In this document: positions 1 to 8,714 of the stretch, in pieces
How the letters are laid out: the number at the start of each line of letters is the position of its first letter
How positions within the stretch are numbered: position 1 is the first letter of the stretch
Origin: Rufibacter glacialis
GTDB lineage: Bacteria; Bacteroidota; Bacteroidia; Cytophagales; Hymenobacteraceae
Direction: 5' to 3'
Assembly (NCBI RefSeq): GCF_008271745.1
Contig: NZ_VKKZ01000022.1
Span: forward strand, 434,001-498,000
DNA length: 64,000 nucleotides
Notes under the pieces: generated by a model
The model's database searches: none
What the model was told of the DNA's origin: nothing
Seen by the model: only the letters and a program-made list of their open reading frames with translations
Made by a program: the position numbers and the translations under genes

Positions 1-126
1 GATAATATGTTAGTCCCCGCTATGTCCGGAAGCTCGAGCCTAAATTTTGGAACAACCTCCGGAACAACCTCCGGAACAACCTCCGGAACAACCTCATCAA
101 AACTTCCAACTAAACCAGGTGGATAG
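1..126 (+). CDS. C-terminal tail of a GTTS-repeat protein (5' end outside window)
   Basis: The frame is open from base 1 to the TAG at 124-126 and gives 41 residues. It ends in four tandem Gly-Thr-Thr-Ser units and then a short basic Pro/Lys-containing tail with a C-terminal Gly-Gly. No domain is visible because the 5' part lies outside the window. The low-complexity Thr/Ser/Gly tail resembles flexible C-terminal linkers. It lies 63 bp upstream of the transglutaminase-like gene on the same strand, so the two could be cotranscribed. The function is unknown. It is supported as coding only by the open frame and by the repeats being in frame, multiples of three and perfect at codon level. Confidence 0.5.
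   Translation, partial: DNMLVPAMSGSSSLNFGTTSGTTSGTTSGTTSSKLPTKPGG
49..96 (+). repeat. Four tandem 12-bp repeats encoding GTTS
   Basis: Units start at 49, 61, 73 and 85. The first three are identical (ggaacaacctcc) and the fourth ends in tca instead of tcc. A 12-bp period keeps the frame, so copy number can change by slippage without a frameshift. It lengthens or shortens the C-terminal tail of the upstream protein. Confidence 0.9.
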
Positions 127-189
127 GTTTTAGAATATGAATTAATTATTATTTACCATTTTTGTTTAATAAAATTTATAATACACATT

Positions 190-1299
190 ATGAGCAATTT
201 TGTGAATACAATGCATATTTTAGGACGGTTTCCTGAGCTTAGTGATAACCAACCATTATTAAATTGGTTAGGAACTTATGGAGGGGATGTTTGGCATGAA
301 ACACCTGTGTCAGATGAAGGATATATTACTGTTATAGTACAATCTAAAAGTAAGCTAAATATTTTTGCTGCTCTGTTGCAGCGCGATATAAGTCGGATTG
401 ATGAAGGTATAATAGATAATAAACTTGTACGTACAGATGATTTTGATCTTACAATTCATGGAGCGCAAGCGGTTCCATCTGGTATGGCTGCACTGATAGT
501 AGGAGCAGAAACAGGAGCATCAAGTACTAATATTCATGCAATAAGGCCAATAGTTGATCTTAGAGTAGATAAGCCTCAAATATCTTGGGAGGTAGAAGTA
601 ATGTCAAATACTACGCTTAAAACCTTTAATATTAATTCTCAACAAGTTCTAACAAAGGTAAATGAGGTCAAATTAAAAAAAAGTGAAAGAATTGAAATTG
701 CAAAGGAGAAAACAAAGCCTACTAGTGATTGGTTAGAAGAAAATGAATGCCACCATGTAACAACATGGAGTTCTTTAGCAAGACAAATGGCAGGTACTGC
801 ATCTACAACCGCCGACCGGGCATTTGCAATTTGGGTCAGTGTTCGCCAAAGAATGGTTTATGATGGTAATATAACTAATATTAGTGAATTTACTTGTTCT
901 GATAATTTAACAATCAATCAAAATGGATGGCGTGGAATATGTGATGAATGGGCAGTTGTCCAAATTACTCTTTTAAGAGCTTTAGGAATTCCTGCTACAT
1001 TAAAATTTTTAATATGGAATAACGGTGATGTCGGACATGCATGCCTTGAATGGAACGATAATGGCAATTGGCGCCATATGGATGCATTATGGAATGCTTT
1101 TGATGATAGGGCAATTTACAGGAAAAACGGTGCTTTAAATGTAACTGTAATGGATGGTACCTCGCCAAGAGATTCGCGTTATGGCGGCCTAGCATGGGGA
1201 GTACTTGACGTTCCAGGTGATCAAAGGTTTTATCCTTATGGAGACTTTATCATCAATCCAACTTACCCGGGAAATCAACGGCCAGGTTACAGTTACTAG
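190..1299 (+). CDS. Transglutaminase-like (papain-fold) protein
   Basis: A 369-aa protein whose C-terminal half (about residues 205-310) carries the transglutaminase-core pattern: Cys251 in GICDEWAV, His283 in GHACLEW and Asp298 in HMDALW, with ordinary spacing for a Cys-His-Asp triad. Members of this superfamily cleave peptides or amides or cross-link Gln and Lys side chains; which applies here cannot be told. Residues 1-180 match no domain I recognise and look like alternating strands, perhaps a substrate-binding module. There is no signal peptide or membrane segment, so a cytoplasmic site is likely. The gene is AT-rich, follows the GTTS-tail gene by 63 bp and precedes a secreted protein and a protease on the same strand. 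The catalytic core is confident; the biological role is not. Confidence 0.75.
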   Translation: MSNFVNTMHILGRFPELSDNQPLLNWLGTYGGDVWHETPVSDEGYITVIVQSKSKLNIFAALLQRDISRIDEGIIDNKLVRTDDFDLTIHGAQAVPSGMAALIVGAETGASSTNIHAIRPIVDLRVDKPQISWEVEVMSNTTLKTFNINSQQVLTKVNEVKLKKSERIEIAKEKTKPTSDWLEENECHHVTTWSSLARQMAGTASTTADRAFAIWVSVRQRMVYDGNITNISEFTCSDNLTINQNGWRGICDEWAVVQITLLRALGIPATLKFLIWNNGDVGHACLEWNDNGNWRHMDALWNAFDDRAIYRKNGALNVTVMDGTSPRDSRYGGLAWGVLDVPGDQRFYPYGDFIINPTYPGNQRPGYSY

Positions 1300-1648
1300 T
1301 TAAGTTAATGTGCAATTTTCAACTTTATAAATTAACCTGTAGCTTCCTAAAGATTATAAGTTAATAGTGCATTTAATCAATTTGCCGAACAGTTCTTTTG
1401 ATGACAATATCAACAAATGAAATTATCCGATAACGCTCTTAACGAATAGAAGTTGCGCTTCCATTTTTGTACTTAGTTGGCTACTAATTAAGCGGTATAA
1501 GTATGTGATTTTTAATATATCAGTGCAATAGGGATAATATGTTTGCTAATTGTGCATTTAGATAGTGTCCATACTGCTGCCTTAGTAATTATGTATTAAG
1601 AAAGTTTTGAGGGCATTCCTTTTTTGTAAAACAGTAAATAAAATAAAA
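1300..1648. other. Intergenic, AT-rich, no feature found
   Basis: About 350 bp of AT-rich sequence between the transglutaminase-like gene and the secreted protein. No ORF with plausible coding character, no clear terminator hairpin and no member of the dispersed palindrome family was found. Confidence 0.6.
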
Positions 1649-3073
1649 ATGAAAACCCTTTATCTGATTTTAATGATAGTTTTAGTTACTAATTTAAATT
1701 CTTTGGGACAAAGTGTGAACAAAATTTTAGAAAACGGGAAACTAATTAAGAGGCAAGAAAAGATATTTTTAGAATATAATAATGGAAAATTATTTTACGA
1801 CTATGGTAAGGTTCCTGTTGATTTCAATCCTTTAACAGATTCAAGTATTTTTTTGATAGATAATACTTCTGTTAATATATGGATCAAATCATTGAATCCT
1901 CTAAAATTTAATAATAAATTTAATATAATTGAAATAGAAGATATAATTGAAAGTAATTACAATGAAGCATTCGGAAAATTAATTAAAGGATTATCAAGCC
2001 TTCTTCCTCCACCTGCAGCAGCTCCACCAGCTCCAGTAACTCCAACCCCTGAACAGCTTGCCTGTGATAATTATACAGATTATCTTATTAAAGGAGTTAA
2101 AAAAATTAATAATTTATTGGATAATAACAATAACAAAAATGTTAATTCAATTTTTAATAAATTAAGTTCATTAACATTTAATCATTCAATTAGTACTGAT
2201 ACATCTTTAATAAACCAAAACATAAAAACATTGATAAAGCAAAATGAAAATATAAAGTTAAGAATACAGAGTTTAAGAGACTCCATTAATATTTTCTCTT
2301 GTTCACCCTCTTTGAAGTTTCAAGAATTTACAGTGAAAACTTTAGTAACTAATATTTTATCTGAAGCTGAATTGGAAAGAATTGTACAAGAAAAGCGATT
2401 TAAAAATCTGAACAAGCTGTCATTGCTTGTAAGAACTACCATTGAAACTGCTAACAAAATAGGGGCTAGTGAACAGTTATATACCCCACTTGAACCAGTT
2501 ACAGCAATTAGAGGGAAAGTTAAATATGCTGTAATTGAAATTAGTAAAGGGGGATTTAAATTAAATAATACGGATATAGAAAAAGCTGAAATCGTTCAAG
2601 CCGAAGAAACTGATAAAATTACTAGCATTCTTGTAATAAGAAAGTTCTTCCGGTTTATACCTGATGTTTCCGCAGGTGTTGCCTTTACTGATATTACCTT
2701 TCCAAAGTTTGGTACAGCAGTAGATGCAAATGGGCGCACCATTATTGCCGATGCAGGCGAAGAGAAGCTTAGGAAAGTTAATGTAAGTGCAATGATTAAT
2801 TTTAATTATTTTGCGCCGGATATAAGGCCTTTATATCCTTTCGCCCAGCTAGGGCTAGGTACTAATTTTGATTATCCTACATTTTTTACTGGTGGTGGAA
2901 TTAACATAGACCGGAGAATCGCTTTATCGGGCGGGTGGGCATCAACTTGGGTAAAACAGCTTAACGAATTAAAAATAGGTGACCCTGTGCCCGGGACAGC
3001 AGATTTGGAGAAAGATATAACTCAAGAGTTCAATTGGTTCAAACCTTACTTCAGTATCCAATTAAAATTTTAG
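1649..3073 (+). CDS. Secreted or outer-membrane protein of unknown function
   Basis: A 474-aa protein when started at the ATG at 1649, which gives a standard signal peptide (Lys, hydrophobic run, cleavage near LGQS). An in-frame ATG at 1607 would put 14 extra polar residues before it. After about 110 residues there is a Pro/Ala-rich linker (LLPPPAAAPPAPVTPTPEQ), then an Asn/Lys-rich helical, probably coiled region. The last ~140 residues are strand-rich with alternating hydrophobic and aromatic residues and end in Phe, as in outer-membrane beta-barrel proteins. The proposal is periplasmic module, linker, then barrel or outer-membrane anchor. I do not recognise the family. Base composition matches the AT-rich neighbours and differs from the core genes to the right. 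Confidence 0.65.
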   Translation: MKTLYLILMIVLVTNLNSLGQSVNKILENGKLIKRQEKIFLEYNNGKLFYDYGKVPVDFNPLTDSSIFLIDNTSVNIWIKSLNPLKFNNKFNIIEIEDIIESNYNEAFGKLIKGLSSLLPPPAAAPPAPVTPTPEQLACDNYTDYLIKGVKKINNLLDNNNNKNVNSIFNKLSSLTFNHSISTDTSLINQNIKTLIKQNENIKLRIQSLRDSINIFSCSPSLKFQEFTVKTLVTNILSEAELERIVQEKRFKNLNKLSLLVRTTIETANKIGASEQLYTPLEPVTAIRGKVKYAVIEISKGGFKLNNTDIEKAEIVQAEETDKITSILVIRKFFRFIPDVSAGVAFTDITFPKFGTAVDANGRTIIADAGEEKLRKVNVSAMINFNYFAPDIRPLYPFAQLGLGTNFDYPTFFTGGGINIDRRIALSGGWASTWVKQLNELKIGDPVPGTADLEKDITQEFNWFKPYFSIQLKF

Positions 3074-4038
3074 TTTCAAGTTCATATTTAGTACCCATGT
3101 CAAGCAAATTATTTAGCGATTATTGAAGTACAAGGTAAAGAATGGAATAGTTTAAAGTTACTTCTGAGTTGATATTTGTATTTTTATTATTTTATAGTTT
3201 TAAACATGGGTACTGATTTAACTTAAATTATCGGAATCTTTAAAGGATTTTAAAAGTGTGTATGCTTTTTCATGATTAGAAAATGTGAATTTAGGTGAAA
3301 GATTGAAATTGTTTCAATTAAGCCTAAGAGTGTTTAATTGTAGTAGGTGCCTCTATGGCTATTAGGGTATAGATACCTGTTTCATTTAATTTTTTTATTA
3401 CAATGTCCCTGTTCCGATTTAAAAAGCATATCAATCGGTATTAAAAAAATGAGATGCCAAATTCAGCTAGATGACTTGTGATTCTTAGGGTCATATGGTC
3501 TGCATTTATTAATTATTATGCACTTGCATAAAATAAGAATGATTTAGTTGAACATACTAAAAATAATATCAAAGAGTTTTAATTTTGTCTAAGTAATTGT
3601 TATTAAAATTGTAATAATAAATTATATATTAGCCTGGTTGCTCCCTCCCAGCTTACCTTTAGTTGTTAAAGGTATATTTCTAAATGTAACAATAAAAAAT
3701 GTTATATTATGGATTGATGATACTTTTGTTGATACTAAAGATGGTGATTATAAAAGTAGCTTTAAAATTTCAGTAATTGAAGTATTTCCCAGACAATTAG
3801 TTTATATTGAATAGGAGGATGAAACTTATGTAAAGCATTAACAAAGAAAAAATTGTTTACAATCAATCGAATTACGTCAATATAATTTTGATTTTATCAG
3901 CATAACTTTCAATGGTTAACTATGAATAATCTATTTGCATTTATCATCATAGAAACTAGCTTTTTGTTTATTGATTATTAGTGAAAATGATGTTTCTTAT
4001 AAATTATAATTAATCTTCTTTAATTTAACTATATAGAT
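3074..4038. other. Long AT-rich gap with a possible gene remnant
   Basis: Nearly 1 kb without an intact gene. On the + strand, 3593-3814 is open for 73 codons, without an ATG, and its second half (from 3671) reads like ordinary protein, with an acidic stretch and an IEVFPRQLVYIE end before a TAG. It may be the 3' end of a lost gene. An AGGAGG-like sequence follows at about 3814 but leads only to a four-codon ORF. Nothing else was recognised. Confidence 0.3.
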
Positions 4039-5313
4039 ATGGAAAATGATTTTACTATGCAATTTGGTAACATCCCAGAAAGAGGCGAGACAACGGGTCG
4101 GTTTTTAGTTTCCTTTGTAGATGGAGGATCAGAGAAGAAGGACATGGACTTGTTAAAAAAAGCAAATTTTAATGTTGCTTCAACTAGTGACTTCAAAGAA
4201 ACTTCAATTTCGTCAGGAAGTATTCCTGATGACAGCAATGGAATTTATTATAAAGAGTTGGGTGTAGCTTTAATTAAAACAGAGCCTTACTCAGATCAAA
4301 TGACCTCTTTATTGACAAATAATCCAAATGGTGACATAATTATGGAACCTGAAAGGGTTATTTATGCTATTAAAAGTTTGGACAAAAAATATTTAGAGGG
4401 ATATTACGATGCTGTTAAACAACTTTATGAAAAGGCACAGGGTAGTCAAGGTTTTCAAGAACAAATTGAAGCCTTAACTGATCAAAAATCTACTTGGGGA
4501 CTATTGGCAACTAATGTACTTGCTTCTAAATATACTGGTAAAGGTGTTAAAATTGCTGTGTTAGACACAGGTTTTTATACTGGACATACAGATTTTATTG
4601 GAAGAGTAGTAGATTCTAGATCTTTCATTCCTGGCGAAGATGTTGAAGATTTAAATGGCCATGGCACTCATTGTATTGGGACTGCTTTGGGTTCTAAACG
4701 TTCTAATCTAGGATCTAGATATGGTATTGCTCATGAAGCTAATATTTTTGTGGGTAAAGTTTTATCAAATGGGGGCAGGGGGACTGATGGAAGTATTCTA
4801 GATGGCATTGAGTGGGCTGTTGAAAATAATTGTAAAATTGTTTCAATGTCTTTAGGCGCTCCATCTTTGGGACAATCTTATTCTCTGATATATGAGGATG
4901 CTGCTAGAAGGGCAAATGCGAAGGGAACCCTAATCATTGCTGCTGCTGGAAATGATAGTGCTCGTAAAAGAGGGAGAGTTATGCCAGTTTCTCATCCGGC
5001 GAGCTGTCCATCCATAATGGCAGTTGGGGCTGTTGACAGCAAGTTCAAGGTTGCAGACTTCTCTAATCATGGCCAAGTAGATATTGCAGCACCTGGAGTT
5101 GATATTTTTAGTTGCTGGAAGTCTCCAGAAAACTCTCATACTATTTCTGGTACTAGTATGGCTACTCCACATGTAGCAGGTATTGCAGCCTTGTATGCCG
5201 AAGCCAATCCCTCAGCTACTGCTTATCAACTTTGGCAAGCCCTAACTGGTAATGCTAAGAGGTTGAATCTGCCAAGCAGCGATGTTGGTGCTGGGTTGGT
5301 TCAAGCTAAATAA
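4039..5313 (+). CDS. S8 (subtilisin-family) serine protease without signal peptide
   Basis: A 424-aa protein. Residues 1-112 resemble an N-terminal I9-like propeptide domain ending in an EPERVIYA strand. The subtilase domain spans about 150-424 with Asp176 (AVLDTG), His208 (NGHGTH), oxyanion Asn305 (AAAGN) and nucleophile Ser373 (GTSMATPHVAG), so all catalytic residues are present. No signal peptide or transmembrane segment is visible at the ATG, which suggests an intracellular protease, unlike most Bacteroidota subtilases. A small I9-like gene begins about 67 bp downstream and may encode a separate inhibitor or chaperone for this enzyme. The AT-rich composition matches the neighbouring genes. 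Enzyme class is confident; substrate and trigger are unknown. Confidence 0.93.
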   Translation: MENDFTMQFGNIPERGETTGRFLVSFVDGGSEKKDMDLLKKANFNVASTSDFKETSISSGSIPDDSNGIYYKELGVALIKTEPYSDQMTSLLTNNPNGDIIMEPERVIYAIKSLDKKYLEGYYDAVKQLYEKAQGSQGFQEQIEALTDQKSTWGLLATNVLASKYTGKGVKIAVLDTGFYTGHTDFIGRVVDSRSFIPGEDVEDLNGHGTHCIGTALGSKRSNLGSRYGIAHEANIFVGKVLSNGGRGTDGSILDGIEWAVENNCKIVSMSLGAPSLGQSYSLIYEDAARRANAKGTLIIAAAGNDSARKRGRVMPVSHPASCPSIMAVGAVDSKFKVADFSNHGQVDIAAPGVDIFSCWKSPENSHTISGTSMATPHVAGIAALYAEANPSATAYQLWQALTGNAKRLNLPSSDVGAGLVQAK

Positions 5314-5380
5314 TTTAAACTTTTTGATCAATGAGAACGTTTTAATGTGTACATTGGTAATCATAAATTCAATTTTCATT

Positions 5381-5623
5381 ATGGGGCTTATGGATCAAGT
5401 AAAAATACAATTTATTGCTTCTATAGATGATGAGCATATGGATCAATTAAATGAGATTGTGCAGCGGTTGGAGAAAAAAGGTTTTTCCATACAGAAAGTA
5501 AGAAAGATTACCGGTACAATTTCTGGTATAGTTGATAGTATGGATAAAATCAGGGAAGCTAAAATTGAAGGGGTGAAAATTATTGACACAGAGAGAGAAT
5601 ACTTTACACAAGGCATATTTTAG
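5381..5623 (+). CDS. Small stand-alone I9-like propeptide/inhibitor protein
   Basis: An 80-aa protein from ATG 5381, or 77 aa from ATG 5390; the open frame reaches back to 5282, but the earlier part reads as AT-rich noise overlapping the end of the protease gene. The predicted pattern is strand, helix (DEHMDQLNEIVQRLEKKG), strand, strand, helix (MDKIREAK), strand, ending in IDTEREYF. That matches the ferredoxin-like fold of inhibitor_I9 domains, whose last strand normally precedes the protease active site. Similar small ORFs beside S8 protease genes are, as far as I recall, sometimes misannotated as ketohydroxyglutarate aldolase. Placement right after the S8 gene suggests it inhibits or helps fold that protease. 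Family assignment is from pattern and context only. Confidence 0.6.
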   Translation: MGLMDQVKIQFIASIDDEHMDQLNEIVQRLEKKGFSIQKVRKITGTISGIVDSMDKIREAKIEGVKIIDTEREYFTQGIF

Positions 5624-5696
5624 CACTTGAATTGACAATTCATCAAGAAAGCTCAATCATTTGATACGGTTAGAGTAAATTTTTTTTGATAATATA

Positions 5697-5744
5697 AAAA
5701 GTAAAAAAGCCTTATTGATTATACAATAAGGCTTTTTTACTTTT
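5697..5744. terminator. Strong bidirectional terminator after the I9-like gene
   Basis: A perfect 21-bp inverted repeat (arms 5697-5717 and 5724-5744, loop attata) whose GC core (gcctta) is flanked by A-runs on the left and T-runs on the right. It can terminate in both directions and closes the protease/I9-like unit. Confidence 0.9.
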
Positions 5745-5960
5745 AAATAACCTGTAAGTTTAAGTATATGTGTATTTTAGTAATTTGTTTTTTATACTGT
5801 AATGAGATATAATTAAATAAGGTGTTGATATTGTTTCTTTGTTACATATATGTAGCTTCCTTTTTAAGTTTATTTTTATTAATATAAGCTGTATTTTTAT
5901 TCTACCTTTCAGTTGCATTAAATATAATCCTTTTTTAATGATTTGAATTTATGCTAAAAT

Positions 5961-7247
5961 GTGAGTGACATTCCTCTCACCAAAGAATTTCATAAATTGG
6001 GCTGGAAATCTCACCTATGGTATAGAGGAAGTGCATATGCCTAAATCATTTAAGCATTATAAGCCTTTGTTAAGAAATCCTCAAAGGTTAGAGCATTAGG
6101 TTCAAGGCATTCTTCCAAATCAATAGCTGATAGTGATGAAGAATTAATTTCATTGCAGAACCGGGCCTCAGAAGTAGCATTTGATACACAAGCACTAACA
6201 TTTACAGTAGAAGCAGGTTTGCGATACTGTGATCTTGCTACCATCTTGTAGGAACAAGATTATGCCGTGCCTAATATGGCTCCTTATCACATATCACTGT
6301 AGTTGGGCTTGTGCCACAGCCACCCATGGTTCAGGCACTCAAAACGGAAATTTGGCTAATTCGTTTTAGCCATTTAGTTTTTCAATGCTGCAGGTAAACC
6401 GATGACTATGTTCCGACAGAAAGTTGGAGAACAGTTCAACGGAGAAGTAGTGGCACTTTGAGGTTTGGGGGTAGTGACCAAGATTACCCTTGACCTACTG
6501 CCTTCCTTTAAAATGATGCAATTTGTACACCGGCATATACATTTGCGATCGCTGCAATATCATTTTTTTTTGGCGATCATGTGGTAAGGGTACAGCGTCA
6601 GTTTGTTCACTGATTGGAGAAACCAGAACCTAAACGAAGTCTGGATCAAAAGTATCGTAGAGGAAGGCCTTTCAGGTGAGGCAGAACCAGAGTTATTCGG
6701 GGCCAGGCTGGCAACCCAGAACATGCACCCCATTAAAAGTGAGTCGGCGGTAAATACCACGGAGCAGATGGGCGTACCCGGCCCCTGGTATGACCGATTA
6801 CCCCATTTCAAGATGGGCTTCAAGCCTAGCGCCGGGAAAGAACTGCAGAGTGAATACTTTGTGCCGGTGGAACATGCTTATGAAGCAATTATCGCTTTGG
6901 AGAGCCTACAGGCCTTCATTTCCCCTTATCTGTTCATCTCTGAGATCAGAACCATCAAAGCAGATGACTTGTGGCTGAGCCCGCAATACAGGCAGACCAC
7001 GGTCGCGTTCCATTTCACCTGGAAGCAGGATTCAGAAGCAGTGATGACACTTCTGCCGTTGATAGAAGAAAAACTGGAGCCATTCCATCCGCGGCCGCAC
7101 TGGGGCAAATTGTTTACCATGTCGCCCAAGGTTCTGCAATATCGGTATGAGCGGCTGGAAGACTTCAAGCAGTTAATCCAGAGGTATGACCCAACCGGGA
7201 AGTTCCGGAATGACTTCCTAGCCCAGAACCTTTATTCTACCACTTAA
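5961..7247 (+). pseudogene. Decayed alditol oxidase-type FAD-dependent oxidase
   Basis: Read across frames, the 1.29 kb encodes nearly the whole of an alditol/xylitol oxidase (VAO family, about 420 aa). In order: NWAGNLTY near 5995, a VRALGSRHS-like FAD-binding strand near 6087, SIADSDEELISL near 6120, TVEAGLRYCDLATI near 6204, CATATHGSGTQNGN near 6310, a region of KITLDLLPSFKMM type near 6480, then an intact frame from about 6577 through the ALO C-terminal domain to TAA 7245-7247. Lesions include frameshifts near 5982, 6080, 6290, 6375 and 6560, TAG at 6249-6251, and a TGA replacing Gly near 6459. Such enzymes oxidise sugar alcohols with O2, giving H2O2. The gene cannot make a full enzyme; only the C-terminal 214 codons remain open. 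Confidence 0.88.
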
Positions 7248-7263
7248 CCAAACCAGGCCAGCA

Positions 7264-7303
7264 GCGTTTAAAGTCCCTTTTTCAGGAAATAGGCTAGAAT
7301 CGC
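7264..7303. repeat. Dispersed GTTTT/AAAAC palindrome, copy 1
   Basis: A degenerate member of the dispersed intergenic palindrome family (outer gcgttta arm, inner ccctttttcaggaaatagg). It lies just after the broken oxidase gene. Confidence 0.5.
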
Positions 7304-7324
7304 CATAGACAAAAAGCAGGCACA

Positions 7325-7359
7325 AAAAAAAGCCTCTCCCAATCGGAGAGGCTTTTTTG
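7325..7359. terminator. Bidirectional terminator between oxidase pseudogene and csp
   Basis: Stem agcctctcc / ggagaggct (7331-7339 and 7345-7353) with loop caatc, A-run on the left and T-run on the right. It serves the + strand pseudogene and the convergent cold-shock gene. Confidence 0.88.
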
Positions 7360-7382
7360 TAATTTGTCTTTATAGCGAAAGA

Positions 7383-7574
7383 CTAAGCGCGCTTAACGTT
7401 GATGGCGTTTAGTCCTTTTCTTCCTTCTTGAAGATCATAGACTACCTCGTCGTTTTCTCTGATTTCATCTACTAATCCAGATACGTGTACGAAGTACTCC
7501 TGATTTGAATTGTTGTCTTTGATAAAACCGAACCCTTTAGAGTCGTTGAAGAATTTTACTGTTCCTTGATTCAT
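7383..7574 (-). CDS. Cold-shock domain protein
   Basis: A 63-aa single cold-shock domain, the usual length for the CspA family. RNP1 is visible as KGFGFI (residues 13-18) and RNP2 as YFVHVS (27-32). It binds single-stranded RNA/DNA and acts as an RNA chaperone in the cytoplasm. The start is set at MNQGTVKFF; an upstream in-frame ATG at 7616 would add 14 residues not seen in the family and would begin at or before the likely transcription start. A TACTTTG box at 7622-7628 (read on the minus strand) fits a Bacteroidota -7 element and would leave a leader of about 40 nt. Confidence 0.95.
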   Translation of the reverse strand: MNQGTVKFFNDSKGFGFIKDNNSNQEYFVHVSGLVDEIRENDEVVYDLQEGRKGLNAINVKRA

Positions 7575-7621
7575 ATTGTTGATTATTATACATCTACTAC
7601 CCGTAAAGGTAGCCATAAGTT

Positions 7622-7628
7622 CAAAGTA
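7622..7628 (-). promoter_or_regulatory. Possible -7 box of the cold-shock gene
   Basis: Read on the minus strand the box is TACTTTG, matching the Bacteroidota TAnnTTTG consensus. The -33 TTG at the expected spacing is not convincing, so the call is tentative. Confidence 0.4.
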
Positions 7629-7921
7629 TCCTAGAAAAAGTAAAATTTATTTTTAAAATCGTTAAATTTTAACGGCTTAATAGGCTGTAGACGAAACTTA
7701 AGGCCCCATCCAATTTGGTCATAACGTGTTCACCAGCTACAGAATAAGACAGAGGAAACGTTGAATTTTGAAGCTGTTTTTCTCTAAATCAGACCCAAAA
7801 AGAAAATTTCAAGGGTTAACCAAATCATAGGCCTTCTGTGGAATAATATTGCCGCCAGAGGCGGGACGGCACCGTAAGATTGAGTATATTTAGTTCATAC
7901 GCGTACCCAATACCAGTTCCC

Positions 7922-8320
7922 ATGAAAACCATAGATAAACTAGCCTGGATTGAAATCCATGACGGGAGAATCCTGAGCACCCGCAGCAAAGGGCGGAGCA
8001 AGTACTACATACCGGGAGGCAAACGCGAGGAAAACGAAAATGATTTTGCCGCGCTGTCCAGAGAAATCAAAGAGGAGTTAGACGTGGACTTGGTAGAGGA
8101 GACCGTGAACTACTTTGGCACGTTCCAGGCCCAGGCCGATAGCCATCCGGAAGGGGTAGAAGTGAAGATGACCTGCTACACCGGGTCCTTCCAGGGTACT
8201 ATTCAACCCGCCAATGAAATAGAAGAGGTGGTCTGGTTGGGTTACGCCGACCGCGAAAAAGTGTCTCCGGTAGACCAGATCATCTTTGACTGGCTCAAAG
8301 AAGAGAAATTGTTGTCTTGA
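7922..8320 (+). CDS. Nudix hydrolase
   Basis: A 132-aa protein from ATG 7922; the open frame extends to 7880, but the extra 14 residues precede the fold. The Nudix box runs from Gly33 to Val55 with Glu39, Arg47, Glu48, Glu51 and Glu52 in the GX5EX7REUXEEXGU pattern; the usual Gly is Asp54 (REIKEELDV), a common variation. Nudix enzymes hydrolyse nucleoside diphosphates linked to another group, using Mg2+. The substrate cannot be read from sequence. It is a single gene with its own surroundings. Confidence 0.92.
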   Translation: MKTIDKLAWIEIHDGRILSTRSKGRSKYYIPGGKREENENDFAALSREIKEELDVDLVEETVNYFGTFQAQADSHPEGVEVKMTCYTGSFQGTIQPANEIEEVVWLGYADREKVSPVDQIIFDWLKEEKLLS

Positions 8321-8349
8321 TGCTAGGCCCTCAATCTCAGGCTTTCCCA

Positions 8350-8384
8350 TTTAGAAGGTGTTTTTAGAAAAGCAGCCTTAAAAT
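8350..8384. repeat. Dispersed palindrome, copy 2
   Basis: A diverged copy, tttagaaggtg / tttttagaaaa / gcagccttaaaa, just after the Nudix gene. Confidence 0.5.
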
Positions 8385-8462
8385 TGATATGAAAGTTTAA
8401 TCCCTTGATATTTCAAACTGCTTTGCTTTCCGGTCCATAGAGATCATTATTGCCTTACAAAT

Positions 8463-8507
8463 AAACCCCGCTCTTATTGGCCATTAACGGCAGCAAGAGC
8501 GGGGTTT
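8463..8507. terminator. Long hairpin A
   Basis: Perfect 13-bp arms aaaccccgctctt / aagagcggggttt (8463-8475 and 8495-8507) around a 19-nt loop. It could terminate the Nudix transcript or be one of a pair of mobile or structural elements with hairpin B. Confidence 0.7.
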
Positions 8508-8714
8508 CATATTTTTGAGGTAAGAAATACTAATTCGCCTGTTCTATCTTATTTGCCCTTGTTGGTGTTCTCACCAATAAGCAGATTAGCGCCTTCCTTT
8601 GGGTTTGTTGGCTCCTGGGAACACCAAAAAAGGCGGCTTAGTTGCCCTTTGATATTCAATCCTAAACAGTCCTGTATCTTGGAAATTGAATAAAAGACAT
8701 GGCTCCCAAATAAT

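Noticed and set aside
49-96. Possible CRISPR or direct-repeat array
   Set aside because: Units are 12 bp, adjacent and in frame within a coding tail; there are no spacers and no cas genes in the window.
1607-1648. Earlier start of the secreted protein at 1607
   Set aside because: It would place a polar 14-residue stretch before a clean signal peptide that begins at ATG 1649.
6050-6244. 64-codon minus-strand ORF
   Set aside because: It is antisense to the alditol oxidase pseudogene, whose + strand codes for family motifs over the same bases; no start signal or family match on the minus strand.
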